Assembly: GCA_030407315.1 (NCBI GenBank)
Contig: JALQPE010000193.1
Span: forward strand, 62,001 to 126,000
Direction of reading: 5' to 3'
Origin: Asparagopsis taxiformis
Lineage: Eukaryota; Rhodophyta; Florideophyceae; Bonnemaisoniales; Bonnemaisoniaceae
Length of the DNA stretch: 64,000 nt
Program-made: the position numbers and the translations under genes
Shown here: positions 21,650-33,093 of the stretch, one piece after another
Position numbering within the stretch: the stretch's first letter is position 1
Layout of the letters: every line of letters begins with the position of its first letter
The notes under the pieces: generated by a model
What the model saw: only the letters and a program-made list of their open reading frames with translations
The model's database searches: none
Told to the model about the DNA's origin: nothing

Positions 21650-22283
21650 ATGACGGCAGCCGAATCAAAAGAAATTGAAGATGATCGTCTAGAAACATTA
21701 CTGGATGCTGTAGACGCGCGAACAGCACGCCAGCAGCTTCTTCACAGCACCATTTCAAATGGTTTCATGTCCCTTGCCAGGGAGCGGTATCGTGACCCGT
21801 CCTCTATCGAACGTACGTACAATTGTGCCTGCGTGATATTTATCTCGATTGACATGATATAACTGACGACCAAGCTGTAACTTGCTAAACACAGGCCTAA
21901 GTCATCGCGTGCATGACCGTCGCAAGGATGTTAAATCTAACGTGTTGGTGCTGGTAGATGAGAAAGTGCTGGAGGGAGTGTCAACGCAGCAGTATAGTAG
22001 GTTTGACGACTCCAATTGCACATGGACGAGAGATAGTGCGTTGTCACTTCGACGAAGGAATTTGGATAGTAAGGCGAAATCAAACTCCAGTTGCACCACA
22101 ACTGGTAATGGATCATTATCTAGACATCATGACGTTCGCAATTCTGTCATAGCAGTTCCGAGCGCCGAAGTCCGAGAAGCGATCGGATTCTTTAGGGCGG
22201 CTATTGATCAAGCTATTGAAATGGCTAGTGCAGACGCCAAAGTGCGCACTCTTCTCGATGGTATTGAAGATGGAAACAAGTAG
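21650..22283 (+). CDS. Vma22/CCDC115-like V-ATPase assembly factor (spliced, one intron)
   Basis: Two exons, 21650-21812 and 21895-22283, give 183 residues. The donor GTACGT at 21813 and acceptor ACACAG at 21894 keep frame in phase 1; the alternative GT at 21817 would not. The N-terminal part (ETLLDAVDARTARQQLLHS, then ISNGFMSLARERY) is a helical pair followed by a GF-x-x-LARxRY motif, which resembles the start of CCDC115/Vma22, an ER factor that helps assemble the V-ATPase V0 sector. The middle is Ser/Asn-rich and the C-terminus a single amphipathic helix (REAIGFFRAAIDQAIEMA). The family link is tentative. It is head to head with ALG12, 253 bp between starts. Confidence 0.6.
21813..21894 (+). 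other. Spliceosomal intron in the Vma22-like gene
   Basis: 82 nt with donor GTACGT and acceptor AACACAG. Removal joins SSIE to R-LSHRVHDRR in phase 1. An in-frame stop is reached if it is retained (TAA at 21860-21862). A CTGAC at about 21872 could be the branch site. Confidence 0.75.
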
Positions 22284-22795
22284 CAACGAATCAATGAAAT
22301 CGGAAAGGTGATCGTTGATTGAATGGTCTTCTGTAAGTTGAAGTCTTCACTGGCACTGATTTCGTGGGCCCACCCATAAATTAATTTGATGCTGTACACT
22401 GTCCCGCAATTAGCCACCAAATAGCCGCAAGTATTGCAGTATTTGTCAAATTTGAAAACATTTCCGCTAAATTTACTAAAACTTGCCATGATTAAACCCG
22501 AATTTAGGGCATGACTCCCAAACAGCACGGAAGAAATGGTGTCAGCCGCTCCGCTCACAAAGCCATTCGTAACACCACCCGCTCATCATTTTTGACTCCC
22601 GCACTGCACTCAATTCTTCCAGACTCGATATCCTTCGTCTTCACTCCGCTGCTCATTGTTCCCCTCGCAACGGAGCAGCGCCCGGCGCCAACACCGACCA
22701 AACATTCTGCGCGCGTCACGCAAACACTTTCAACTGCATCCGCTCTCGTCTAGCAACTGCGATCTCACCAGCCGTCCTGTCCGCGCCCCTCCGTC
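22284..22795. other. Intergenic region upstream of COPA
   Basis: 512 bp between the Vma22-like gene and COPA. No gene seen. CT-rich sequence (for example ttcttccagactcgatatccttcgtc) occupies the last 200 bp before the COPA start and is the likely core promoter and 5' UTR. Confidence 0.5.
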
Positions 22796-25700
22796 ATGCT
22801 CACCAAGTTTGAGACAAAGAGTAACCGCGTCAAGGGACTTGCTTTCCATCCCACCCGGCCCTGGGTTCTAGCAAGTCTCCACAATGGCGCCATTCAGCTT
22901 TGGGATTATCGCATGGGCACTCTCATCGATCGGTTCGATGAGCACGAAGGTCCCGTCCGTGGCATGGATTTTCACCGTTCCCAGCCGCTTTTCGTCTCTG
23001 GCGGAGATGATTATAAGATCAAGGTCTGGAATTACAAGTTAAGGCGTTGTATCTTTACATTGATCGGCCATTTGGATTACATCAGAACTGTCTACTTTCA
23101 TCACGAGAGTCCGTGGATCGTTTCAGCAAGTGACGATCAGACTGTCCGTATCTGGAATTGGCAGAACAGAAGTTGCCTAGCTGTTCTCACAGGGCATTCT
23201 CATTATTGTATGTCGGCAATGTTTTCGCCTAACGAAGATCTCGTCGTTTCCGCATCCCTAGACCAGACAATTCGCGTTTGGGACATCTCATCTCTTCGTC
23301 AAAAGTCTGTGCGTCCATCTGATGTCATGTCTCAAGTACGGGGGCAATTACCAGCAGCTGTTAATGCAGATTTGTTTGGAGGAACTGATGCCGTTGTCAA
23401 GTATGTTCTAGAGGGTCATACAAGAGGTGTGAATTGGGCATCCTTCCATCCCACCCTTCCATTAATCGTATCTGGTGCAGATGACCGTCAAGTCAAGCTT
23501 TGGCGCATGTCCGATTCGAAGGCTTGGGAGCTGGAAACCTTCCGTGGTCATCTTAACAATGTCTCATGTGCCATATTCCATCCCCGAAAAGAACTCATTA
23601 TTACAGACTCTGAGGATAAAACAATTAGAGTTTGGGATCTCAGCCGTCGCACCTGTCTACACACCTTCCGTAGAGAGGCTGATCGTTTCTGGATTCTTGC
23701 TGCCCATCCTTCAATCAACCTACTAGCTGCTGGACATGACAGTGGAATGCTCGTCTTCAAGCTCGAGCGTGAGCGCCCAGCCTATCAAGCAACAGAACAG
23801 ACGCTAGTGTACACCAAGGACCGTTTTCTTCGTATGCTAGACTTCAATAATGGCCGCGACATGCCCCTGGTTGCCGTCCGTCAAGCACCCGCAAGCCTCT
23901 TTGATAATGTAGGAGGAATGGGTGGATTCGGAAGTTCCGCCCTATTTGGTGGTGGTGTAGGCGCCGGAGGTGCGTCTGCCTTCCAGCCACCTCCTCGGTC
24001 TATGTCCTACAATGCCGCTGAGCATGCCGTCCTGCTAAACCATGATGCCGATGGAGGAAGCTATGAGTTGTATACTAATCTACCCCGTACTGGCTCCAAC
24101 GGTGCAGAGGCTCTGGTTGAGCCGAGGAAGGGATCTGGTGTCTCAGCTGTGTTTGTTGGCCGAAACCGCTTTGCAACCTTGGATAAGGGCAGGGAAATTA
24201 TTGTGAGGGATTTGAGGAACCAGATCACAAAGCGCGTTCCTGTCAGCATCCCTGGTGCAGATTGGCTCTTCAGTGCCGGTTCAGGATACGTTCTGGTCAG
24301 GTCCGATGAGAAGATTACCCTCATGGACTTGCAGCAAAGGAAAACAGTTGCTGAAGTTTCTGCTCATGCCAAGTATGCTGTGTGGGCTGAAGACGGCAAG
24401 CGTGTAGCCCTGCTTGCAAAACATGCTATCGTTCTGTGTACCTCCAAGTTGGACCACTTAGCAACAGTCCATGAGACTATTCGTGTCAAATCTGCAGCGT
24501 GGGATGACTCTGGGGTGTTGTTGTATACTACGTTGAACCACCTCAAATACTGTCTACCGAATGGGGACAATGGAATTGTGTCTACACTTCCGCAACCAAT
24601 TTACCTCACGCGTGTTCGCGGCCCTGCAGTGTGTTACATTGACCGTGAGGGAAATCCGGGTATTTTGCCGATTGACCCCACTGAGTATGCGTTCAAGCTT
24701 TTGCTACTCCGCAAGCGTTACGACGATGTGAAGCGCATGATCTCACAGAATCGACTACGAGGACAATCTATTATTGCATACTTGCAGAAGAAGGGATTCC
24801 CTGAAGTAGCACTTCACTTTGTGAAAGACGAGAAAACGCGATTGGCTCTTGCGTTGGACTCTGGTGCTATCAATGTCGCGCTTGAAGCGGCCGAAGCTCT
24901 AGGTGAACCGGAGGCTTTCCAGCGTTTGGCAGCCGAAGCCTTGCGCCAGGGAAACCTGGAAGTCTTCGAACTCTGTCTGCAGAGGACAAAGGATTTGGAC
25001 CGATTGGCATTCCTTTATGTTATTACCGGCAACTTTGAGAAACTTTCCAAGGTTGGGAAGATCGCAGAGTCGCGTGGCAACCTTGCTGCTCGCTTCCAAA
25101 TCTCTATGTATCTAGGAGACATCGAGACACGGATAGGTGTACTTCGAGATTGTGGACAGGGTGCCCTTGCCAAGGTAACCGCCAAGACTCATGGTCTGAA
25201 TGAGGAACTGGAGGAGTTGGGCGGCCTGGACGAATCCGAAGTGGTCATTGGAGGAGACAAGAACAACAGTGTGCTTATGTTGCCGCCAACACCTGTGGGG
25301 ACTGATGAAATGATCTGGCCGCATCTACCTGTGGCTCGTGGACTATTCAGTCGGGATCCTGGGGCCGAAGGGGACTTTGAGGAACCGACCGGAGACTACT
25401 ATGAAGATGCAGCAGCGTTCGAAGCCTCTGAGAGAGACGGAATGTGGGATGACGAGCGACGTGGAACTGCTCCGTCAGCTCCTGTTGCGGATCCATTCGC
25501 TGTTGGTCTTTCAGAAGATGTGGGCGCAACAAATGGTGATGACGCATGGGGTGGTGCATTTGACATTGAAGACGGCGGGGATGATATAGCGTTTGATGAT
25601 GGTGTTGATGAAGGGGTTGATGGGTTTGACCAAGTCGTTGAATCTCGGGGGCGCAATGAATACTATGTACCTCCGACGAGTGGACCTGGAGCACGCGTTC

Positions 25701-26587
25701 GATGGACAAAGGCTAGCGCACTTGCCGGTGAATACGCGGCTGCAGGTGCTTTTGAGGAGGCTATGAAACTGTTGACGGAGGAGATTGGTGCGATTTCGTT
25801 TACAAGTATGAAGGAGCACTTTATGTCAGCCTACGTTGGGTGTGGGGCTGTGATTGACGGGTCGCCGTCTATGCCGCTGACCAATGTATTTTTGTCCGGG
25901 ACGCAGAAGAAGGATATGGCAGCGATGAGTATCAGTGTGCAACAGCTTCGGGATAGGTTGAAGTTGGCACAGCAGCGCTTCCAGAGTGCGCGTTTCTCCG
26001 AGGCGATCAATTTGTTCACGGGTGTGATTACATGTATTCCACTAGTGGTGGCGTCATCATCGCGTGAAGCGGAGGACGTGAAAACGATGCTGAACTTGTG
26101 TCGGGAGTATTTGATAGGTTTAAAACTGGAAGCGGAGGCACGGAAGGCCAAGGCGGAACAGAATAGTGGGAGACAAGTTGAGGCGGCGGGTCTGTTCTCC
26201 ACATGTAAGATGGCACCTGTACATGTTCAGCTGGCACTACGGGCGGCAATGAAGAGCGCGTTTGATACGAAGAACTACATTCACGCGGCTGGATTTGCAC
26301 GACGACTGTTGGAATGGAGCCCAGCGCCTCAGCTGGCGAACAGTGCTCGGAAAGTGATGCAGGTGTGTGACAAGAACATGAGTAACGCGGACGAGATTGA
26401 GTATGAAGAGGGTGGAGACTTTGGAATCGATTGTGGTCGGCTCAAGGTGATCAGGAGAAACGAGGCATCATTGAAGTGTTCCTACTGCGGCGCGCGGTAC
26501 GGCAAGGGGAAGCGTGGAAGTGTATGCGTGATTTGTGGCATCGGGTCTGTCGGACGAGCGGGCAAAGGACTGCGAGTCTACCGTTGA
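22796..26587 (+). CDS. COPA: Coatomer subunit alpha (alpha-COP)
   Basis: 1263 residues, the normal size for the largest COPI coat subunit, which binds KKxx cargo tails and shapes Golgi-to-ER vesicles. It opens with the near-universal MLTKFETKSNRVKGLAFHP. WD40 repeats fill residues 1-310 (repeated GH...VKLW/IRVWD words such as DDQTVRIWNW, LDQTIRVWD, EDKTIRVWD). A second propeller and alpha-solenoid follow, with SESRGNLAARFQISMYLGD near residue 755. An acidic linker (residues about 840-970) leads to the C-terminal epsilon-COP-binding domain, which ends in a Cys4 zinc-like site (CSYCGARYGKGKRGSVCVIC). No intron is needed across 3.8 kb, which is striking for a eukaryote. Confidence 0.97.
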   Translation: MLTKFETKSNRVKGLAFHPTRPWVLASLHNGAIQLWDYRMGTLIDRFDEHEGPVRGMDFHRSQPLFVSGGDDYKIKVWNYKLRRCIFTLIGHLDYIRTVYFHHESPWIVSASDDQTVRIWNWQNRSCLAVLTGHSHYCMSAMFSPNEDLVVSASLDQTIRVWDISSLRQKSVRPSDVMSQVRGQLPAAVNADLFGGTDAVVKYVLEGHTRGVNWASFHPTLPLIVSGADDRQVKLWRMSDSKAWELETFRGHLNNVSCAIFHPRKELIITDSEDKTIRVWDLSRRTCLHTFRREADRFWILAAHPSINLLAAGHDSGMLVFKLERERPAYQATEQTLVYTKDRFLRMLDFNNGRDMPLVAVRQAPASLFDNVGGMGGFGSSALFGGGVGAGGASAFQPPPRSMSYNAAEHAVLLNHDADGGSYELYTNLPRTGSNGAEALVEPRKGSGVSAVFVGRNRFATLDKGREIIVRDLRNQITKRVPVSIPGADWLFSAGSGYVLVRSDEKITLMDLQQRKTVAEVSAHAKYAVWAEDGKRVALLAKHAIVLCTSKLDHLATVHETIRVKSAAWDDSGVLLYTTLNHLKYCLPNGDNGIVSTLPQPIYLTRVRGPAVCYIDREGNPGILPIDPTEYAFKLLLLRKRYDDVKRMISQNRLRGQSIIAYLQKKGFPEVALHFVKDEKTRLALALDSGAINVALEAAEALGEPEAFQRLAAEALRQGNLEVFELCLQRTKDLDRLAFLYVITGNFEKLSKVGKIAESRGNLAARFQISMYLGDIETRIGVLRDCGQGALAKVTAKTHGLNEELEELGGLDESEVVIGGDKNNSVLMLPPTPVGTDEMIWPHLPVARGLFSRDPGAEGDFEEPTGDYYEDAAAFEASERDGMWDDERRGTAPSAPVADPFAVGLSEDVGATNGDDAWGGAFDIEDGGDDIAFDDGVDEGVDGFDQVVESRGRNEYYVPPTSGPGARVRWTKASALAGEYAAAGAFEEAMKLLTEEIGAISFTSMKEHFMSAYVGCGAVIDGSPSMPLTNVFLSGTQKKDMAAMSISVQQLRDRLKLAQQRFQSARFSEAINLFTGVITCIPLVVASSSREAEDVKTMLNLCREYLIGLKLEAEARKAKAEQNSGRQVEAAGLFSTCKMAPVHVQLALRAAMKSAFDTKNYIHAAGFARRLLEWSPAPQLANSARKVMQVCDKNMSNADEIEYEEGGDFGIDCGRLKVIRRNEASLKCSYCGARYGKGKRGSVCVICGIGSVGRAGKGLRVYR

Positions 26588-26812
26588 GGACACGCGCGTA
26601 CTGTAGCTTTTCATCACGTGGCGAAATGAGATTTTTAATTTTAAACGGAAATTACATTTGCTGTCTAAAAATACAACTCATCATTGAACCGTTGACAAAC
26701 TGGCCAGCCATGTTTTCTGCAACTTTTTCCATATCTGCTTTTCGACCGGTCCTCCCTTTCCTTGCGACTCGTAGCGCGATCATTCCCTCAACCGCCCCAC
26801 GTCTTCACCACC

Positions 26813-28450
26813 ATGTCCGACAAAGCAAACGCACATCATGATGCCTACGCCGGACTCCCCTACCTAGCAGCACTAACAACCTATCTCGGCTATGCCGTTC
26901 TCATCGTTTTCGGCCACCTCCGCGATTTCGTCGGCAAACTCCTCCTCATCGGCAGTTTAACCCCGCGTCTAGCCCAGAGGCGCGACGGACGCGCACCCCT
27001 CCTATCCGATTTTGAAGACTTTTACACTCGTCGTCTCTACCTCCGCATCCAAGATTGTTGGGGTCGTCCCATCCGCGGAACCGCCGGTGCAACCATCCAA
27101 GTGCTCGAGCGTGTACAGGAGACCAATTGGAGTCCGCTGCAACGTGCCGTGCGCCCGTACATCCCCACATCAAACGTCGTTTCACGCGCAAATCGCAATG
27201 CCCAATTACACACCGACCCCACCGGCCGTGTCACCCATTGTCTCAACCTCGGCAGCTACAATTATCTCGGCTACGCCGAAGTGCCCGGCGGTGTGCACCC
27301 CTCCGTCACTGACGTGCTCGCCTCCTCCGGAGTCTCCGCATGTGACGTCGCCATCTCCACGGGTCGCAGCACCGTTGTGCGCGACCTCGAGCGTACAGTG
27401 GCCCAATTTCTTGCAAAGGAAGATGCCATCGTGGTCGGTATGGGCTTTGCGACAAACTCGCAAATCATTCCCACTATTGTCGCACCCGGTGATCTCATTC
27501 TTTCCGACGCACTCAACCATGCCTCGATTATCGTTGGCGCACGATCGTCGGGGGCCAAGATTCGCGTCTTTGAACATAACTCGCCGCCTTCCCTCGAGAG
27601 CACCATCCGCGATGCTATCGCTACCGGTCAACCAAATTCCGGCAAGCCGTGGAATCGTATCCTCATCGTTGTGGAGGGCATGTACTCCATGGAGGGTGAA
27701 ACATGCCGGCTTCGTGAAATTGTGGCCGTCAAGAAAAAGTATGGCGCTTACATCTATTTGGATGAGGCGCACAGTATTGGTGCACTAGGAGCTACCGGAC
27801 GTGGTGTCACCGAACATCACGGCGTGGACACAAGGGATGTAGACATCATGATGGGCACATTCACCAAGTCATTCGGTGCTGTCGGTGGCTATATCGCCGC
27901 TTCGAAGCCGCTCATTGCTCGTATTCGTGCACTGTCCGCCGCATCCATCTACGCCTCGGCCATGTCGCCGCCCTGCGCTCAACACACCCTCTGGGCATTC
28001 AATCAGCTTGCAGGTCGTGATGGAACATCGATTGGTCAACAGAAAATCCGTTCCCTTCGTGAGAACGCCATCTACTTCCGTCAGCAACTCGCCAAAATGC
28101 GCGTGCAAACTCTCGGTGATTGGGACTCGCCCGTGATCCCGATCATGCTGTACAACCCGGCCAAAATTGCCGCCTTTTCTCGTGAATGCTATTCGCGTGG
28201 ACTTGCCGTCGTTGTCGTCGGATTCCCCGCAACTCCTCTACTCCTCTCCCGTGCTCGCATCTGTCTCAGTGCTGCACACACCCGTGCCGATCTCGACTGG
28301 GCTCTGAGCATCATCGATGAAGTCGCAGACGTCATTCAGATCAAGTATGATCGATCGTTGCTGGAGAGGGTGCTACCGGAATCCATTGCTAAACGTGTGT
28401 ACTCACGCGAAAGACCGTCCGAATGTGTCAAACAGTTTTGTAAGGCATGA
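26813..28450 (+). CDS. LCB2: Serine palmitoyltransferase catalytic subunit LCB2
   Basis: PLP-dependent alpha-oxoamine synthase that condenses serine with palmitoyl-CoA in the first step of sphingolipid synthesis, on the ER membrane with LCB1. The first ATG is at 26813 in a CACCATGTC context, giving 545 residues; the frame upstream starts from a TTG. A membrane segment (YLAALTTYLGYAVLIVFGHL) lies near residue 20. The catalytic pocket is intact: SYNYLGYA, ALNHASIIVGAR, YLDEAHSIGALG and the Schiff-base lysine in GTFTKSFGAVGGY. The short spacing (225 bp) after COPA on the same strand is typical of this gene-dense stretch. Codon use here is unusually C-rich at third positions, which produces long open shadow frames. 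Confidence 0.96.
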   Translation: MSDKANAHHDAYAGLPYLAALTTYLGYAVLIVFGHLRDFVGKLLLIGSLTPRLAQRRDGRAPLLSDFEDFYTRRLYLRIQDCWGRPIRGTAGATIQVLERVQETNWSPLQRAVRPYIPTSNVVSRANRNAQLHTDPTGRVTHCLNLGSYNYLGYAEVPGGVHPSVTDVLASSGVSACDVAISTGRSTVVRDLERTVAQFLAKEDAIVVGMGFATNSQIIPTIVAPGDLILSDALNHASIIVGARSSGAKIRVFEHNSPPSLESTIRDAIATGQPNSGKPWNRILIVVEGMYSMEGETCRLREIVAVKKKYGAYIYLDEAHSIGALGATGRGVTEHHGVDTRDVDIMMGTFTKSFGAVGGYIAASKPLIARIRALSAASIYASAMSPPCAQHTLWAFNQLAGRDGTSIGQQKIRSLRENAIYFRQQLAKMRVQTLGDWDSPVIPIMLYNPAKIAAFSRECYSRGLAVVVVGFPATPLLLSRARICLSAAHTRADLDWALSIIDEVADVIQIKYDRSLLERVLPESIAKRVYSRERPSECVKQFCKA

Positions 28451-28917
28451 ACATTGTACAGGTCGAGAATGTCTCATCGGTGCGTTGTAGATGTGACCAA
28501 TTGTGCGTTGTTCCGCTGCACATGAGTCGAGTAACTTTTCGGTTTCATCGCTTCGGCAGGCCGCCTGCAGCAATTTTCACAATGGGGAGATGTCATTTTG
28601 TGGTGCGCGCTCGCGTTAGTGGCTACATTTGAGCAGCGCCTCGTCATCGGGTAGAGACCAAAATATTTACATTGCAGTATTGTCAGCTCGTTTGTAGATT
28701 CCCTGTCGAACAGGTGAATTCGCTATTCGCACACTGTTTCGTAGCAAGCGGCTTTACTTTTCGAAATCAGCCGCGACAAGAGCACGCGTCCGCTACGTGC
28801 ACTTCAACTTGCGCATAAGTTGTCAGTCTAATATCACAATTAGAAAGTATCGCGCTGTAAATTACCATGAACTGCTGTCCGTCCATCTTTATCACAACAC
28901 ACCTCATCCTCCGCAAT
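28451..28917. other. Intergenic region between LCB2 and the L24 gene
   Basis: 467 bp between two convergent stop codons. No gene, repeat or RNA recognised. Confidence 0.5.
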
Positions 28918-29586
28918 CTATGGAGTTTTATCTAACAACGCTTTGAACCCTGCATATTTCTCGTACAACCCCTCCTCATCTTCATACGTCCTCTCCAATG
29001 CGACAGTAGGCGACGTATCCTTCGGGCCGTCGTTCTCTGGTCTCGGCTTTCGTCTCTGCTTCAAAATGTCCGGACGCGGAATAATAACTCCCGATCTCTT
29101 CGCGATTCGCACTTTAGTCCCGTCCTCCAGAAACGCGAAAGTAACTCTAGTGGGCAGATCGGTCTGCGGACAAACAACTGCAACTCTGGACACCGAAATC
29201 GGACCCTCCGTCGTGATCGGTTTCTTCCTATCCGAATCGGCCTGTGCGACCAATGTACGCACAAAAGCCACGCCTTCCACCACGACGCGATTGGACGCGC
29301 GAATCGTTTCTAGCACACGACCACGCTTTCCCTTCTCCGGTCCGCTAATCACCTGCACAAAGTCGCCGCGGAGAACTCGCCAGCGTTTAATCGGGTCCTG
29401 CACGGGCGTTGGCGATCGAATACTGCGCAGATACGACTCGGATCGATGCACCATATCTGTTGACAATTTGCCGCCGAAACGAGCGCCTGGAATGGCTCCG
29501 CCACGACGTATGCGTTTGTCACGAACCGTATTAGACGCTAGGCCGCGCGCGAAGCGCGTTACGGCAGTTAGGCGGGTTGCCTCCAT
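28918..29586 (-). CDS. MRPL24: Mitochondrial-type ribosomal protein L24 (uL24m)
   Basis: 222 residues. The N-terminus is basic and lacks acidic residues for the first 20 or so (MEATRLTAVTRFARGLASNTVR), as expected for a mitochondrial presequence. The KOW domain is clear: RWRVLRGDFVQVISGPEKGKRGRVLETI, then NRVVVEGV. The following part (PISVSRVAVVCPQTDLPTRV, then EDGTKVRIAKRSGVIIPRP) is the extended form seen in mitochondrial L24. The plastid L24 of red algae is normally encoded in the plastid genome, so the mitochondrion is the better guess. It helps to start assembly of the large subunit. The 60-residue C-terminal tail is charged and lineage-specific. Confidence 0.85.
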   Translation of the reverse strand: MEATRLTAVTRFARGLASNTVRDKRIRRGGAIPGARFGGKLSTDMVHRSESYLRSIRSPTPVQDPIKRWRVLRGDFVQVISGPEKGKRGRVLETIRASNRVVVEGVAFVRTLVAQADSDRKKPITTEGPISVSRVAVVCPQTDLPTRVTFAFLEDGTKVRIAKRSGVIIPRPDILKQRRKPRPENDGPKDTSPTVALERTYEDEEGLYEKYAGFKALLDKTP

Positions 29587-29909
29587 TGCGGGTGAGCTTC
29601 ACGAATTGGGGCTCGCTGGATGAAATTGCTATCCGACGACTTTGCAGACGCGGCCGGTTCAAGGATCAGAGCACGGCGCATGAAGAGGCGAATGGTGATT
29701 GGTGGGTGATGGAAAATATAATTTTTTGGGATATGGCATTGTTGCACAGTCTTACAGCTGCATGCGCTTACGTAGTGTCAGGATTCCGCCAACGGTGCAA
29801 AATAGACGTGGGCTACAAATCATTCCAGCAGTGCAGCTGACTACCGCTTTATTGTCTAACCCTAGCAACCGTTCTCCAACAAGTCTCCCCAGCGACAAAC
29901 ACCAACCAT
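29587..29909. other. Intergenic region upstream of the L24 gene
   Basis: 323 bp between two minus-strand genes. It should contain the L24 promoter and the 3' end of the reductoisomerase transcript. Nothing else seen. Confidence 0.4.
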
Positions 29910-32211
<2,302 letters not shown>

Positions 32212-32598
32212 CAAAAAGAACAGTCAGACAGTCCTGTGAGCATCACAATGGTGTTCAATGACACTCATCGCGTACGGTCTTCTATGCTTCCAGATGCTAT
32301 TCCACATCCAGACGCCTCTATCTTGCTCTGCGCACAGAGACACCGTCCTCCTCCTGCTTAGAAGATATGCCTGTTATAATGATAACAGTAGAAGATGACC
32401 TATAATCAGATCCCGACTAGTACGGTCATGTCTGGAGGGAGAGAATTGGGGGTATTAATAGGAGAGGGAAAGTGGAAATCGGGGAATGGGAAGAAATTTT
32501 GAAGAATGATGTGGATGTGATCTGGATTGTGTGTGTGAGATCGGGATTGGTGGGTCTGGATTACAGATTGAGAGCGGGCCGCCCCGGTGGTACAGTCG
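32212..32598 (+). repeat. Dispersed 387-bp repeat, copy 1
   Basis: Near-identical to 39420-39806: same length, about six substitutions and no net indels by eye. Left edge CAAAAAGAACAGTCAGACAG, right edge GGGCCGCCCCGGTGGTACAGTCG. The last 11 bases, TGGTACAGTCG, match a Pol III A box (TRGYNNARNNG). After the edge the two copies diverge completely. Downstream, a weak B-box-like AGTTCAAGGCT lies at about 32650-32660. The element holds a short frame (SITMVFNDTHRVRSSML...) shared by both copies, probably meaningless. No target-site duplication or terminal inverted repeats were seen. Confidence 0.85.
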
Positions 32599-33093
32599 CT
32601 TAGACGACGACGGTATGTGACGTTTAGCAGACACGTTCTACCAGTCGTGAGTTCAAGGCTTAGCTGAGTGTTGTGCCGTACGATTGGTCCAATGATAAGC
32701 GTCTTGGGAGAAAAGGGTATGGGAAAGGCGCAGCGCCAACGTCATCGAAATATGTTTCCTTTATAGAAGAATTGGCATCGACTGGCAGTCGAAACGTTTA
32801 TTCGGCGGTGTAATCATTGGAAAGAACTGTATGAGTCGGGCGTCTATCAAAGCAATCAATGCTCCGCTCTGCGGTAGGCGACGACATATAATGTTATTCA
32901 GAGTGGCGGGAGTGCATACCAGTTTCCAATGCTCGCTCAGCTCTGTAGTCACTAGTTGAAGGTGTGTATTTTGCATCGCTTTGATCTGAAAGCAAACGAA
33001 AAATAAGCTTTTTCCCCCGCCAATTGCCCGCAGCGCACCCCCTTCGCCGCCCCGCAACCCTCTAGTCTCCAACTCCCCCATTGCCAGCCGACA
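32599..33093. other. Intergenic region after repeat copy 1
   Basis: 495 bp. It includes a tRNA-like B-box candidate near 32651 and a low-GC stretch. The last 100 bp before 33094 are CT-rich and carry the promoter of the next gene. Copy-1-specific sequence here ends in a GGGAAAGGCGCAGCGCC hairpin-capable stretch near 32720-32737. Confidence 0.4.

Noticed and set aside
27012..27788. Long open frame of 258 codons inside LCB2 (and its 188-codon antisense partner)
   Set aside because: They are shadows of the C-rich third positions in LCB2. Composition is Ser/Pro/Arg-skewed with no family words.
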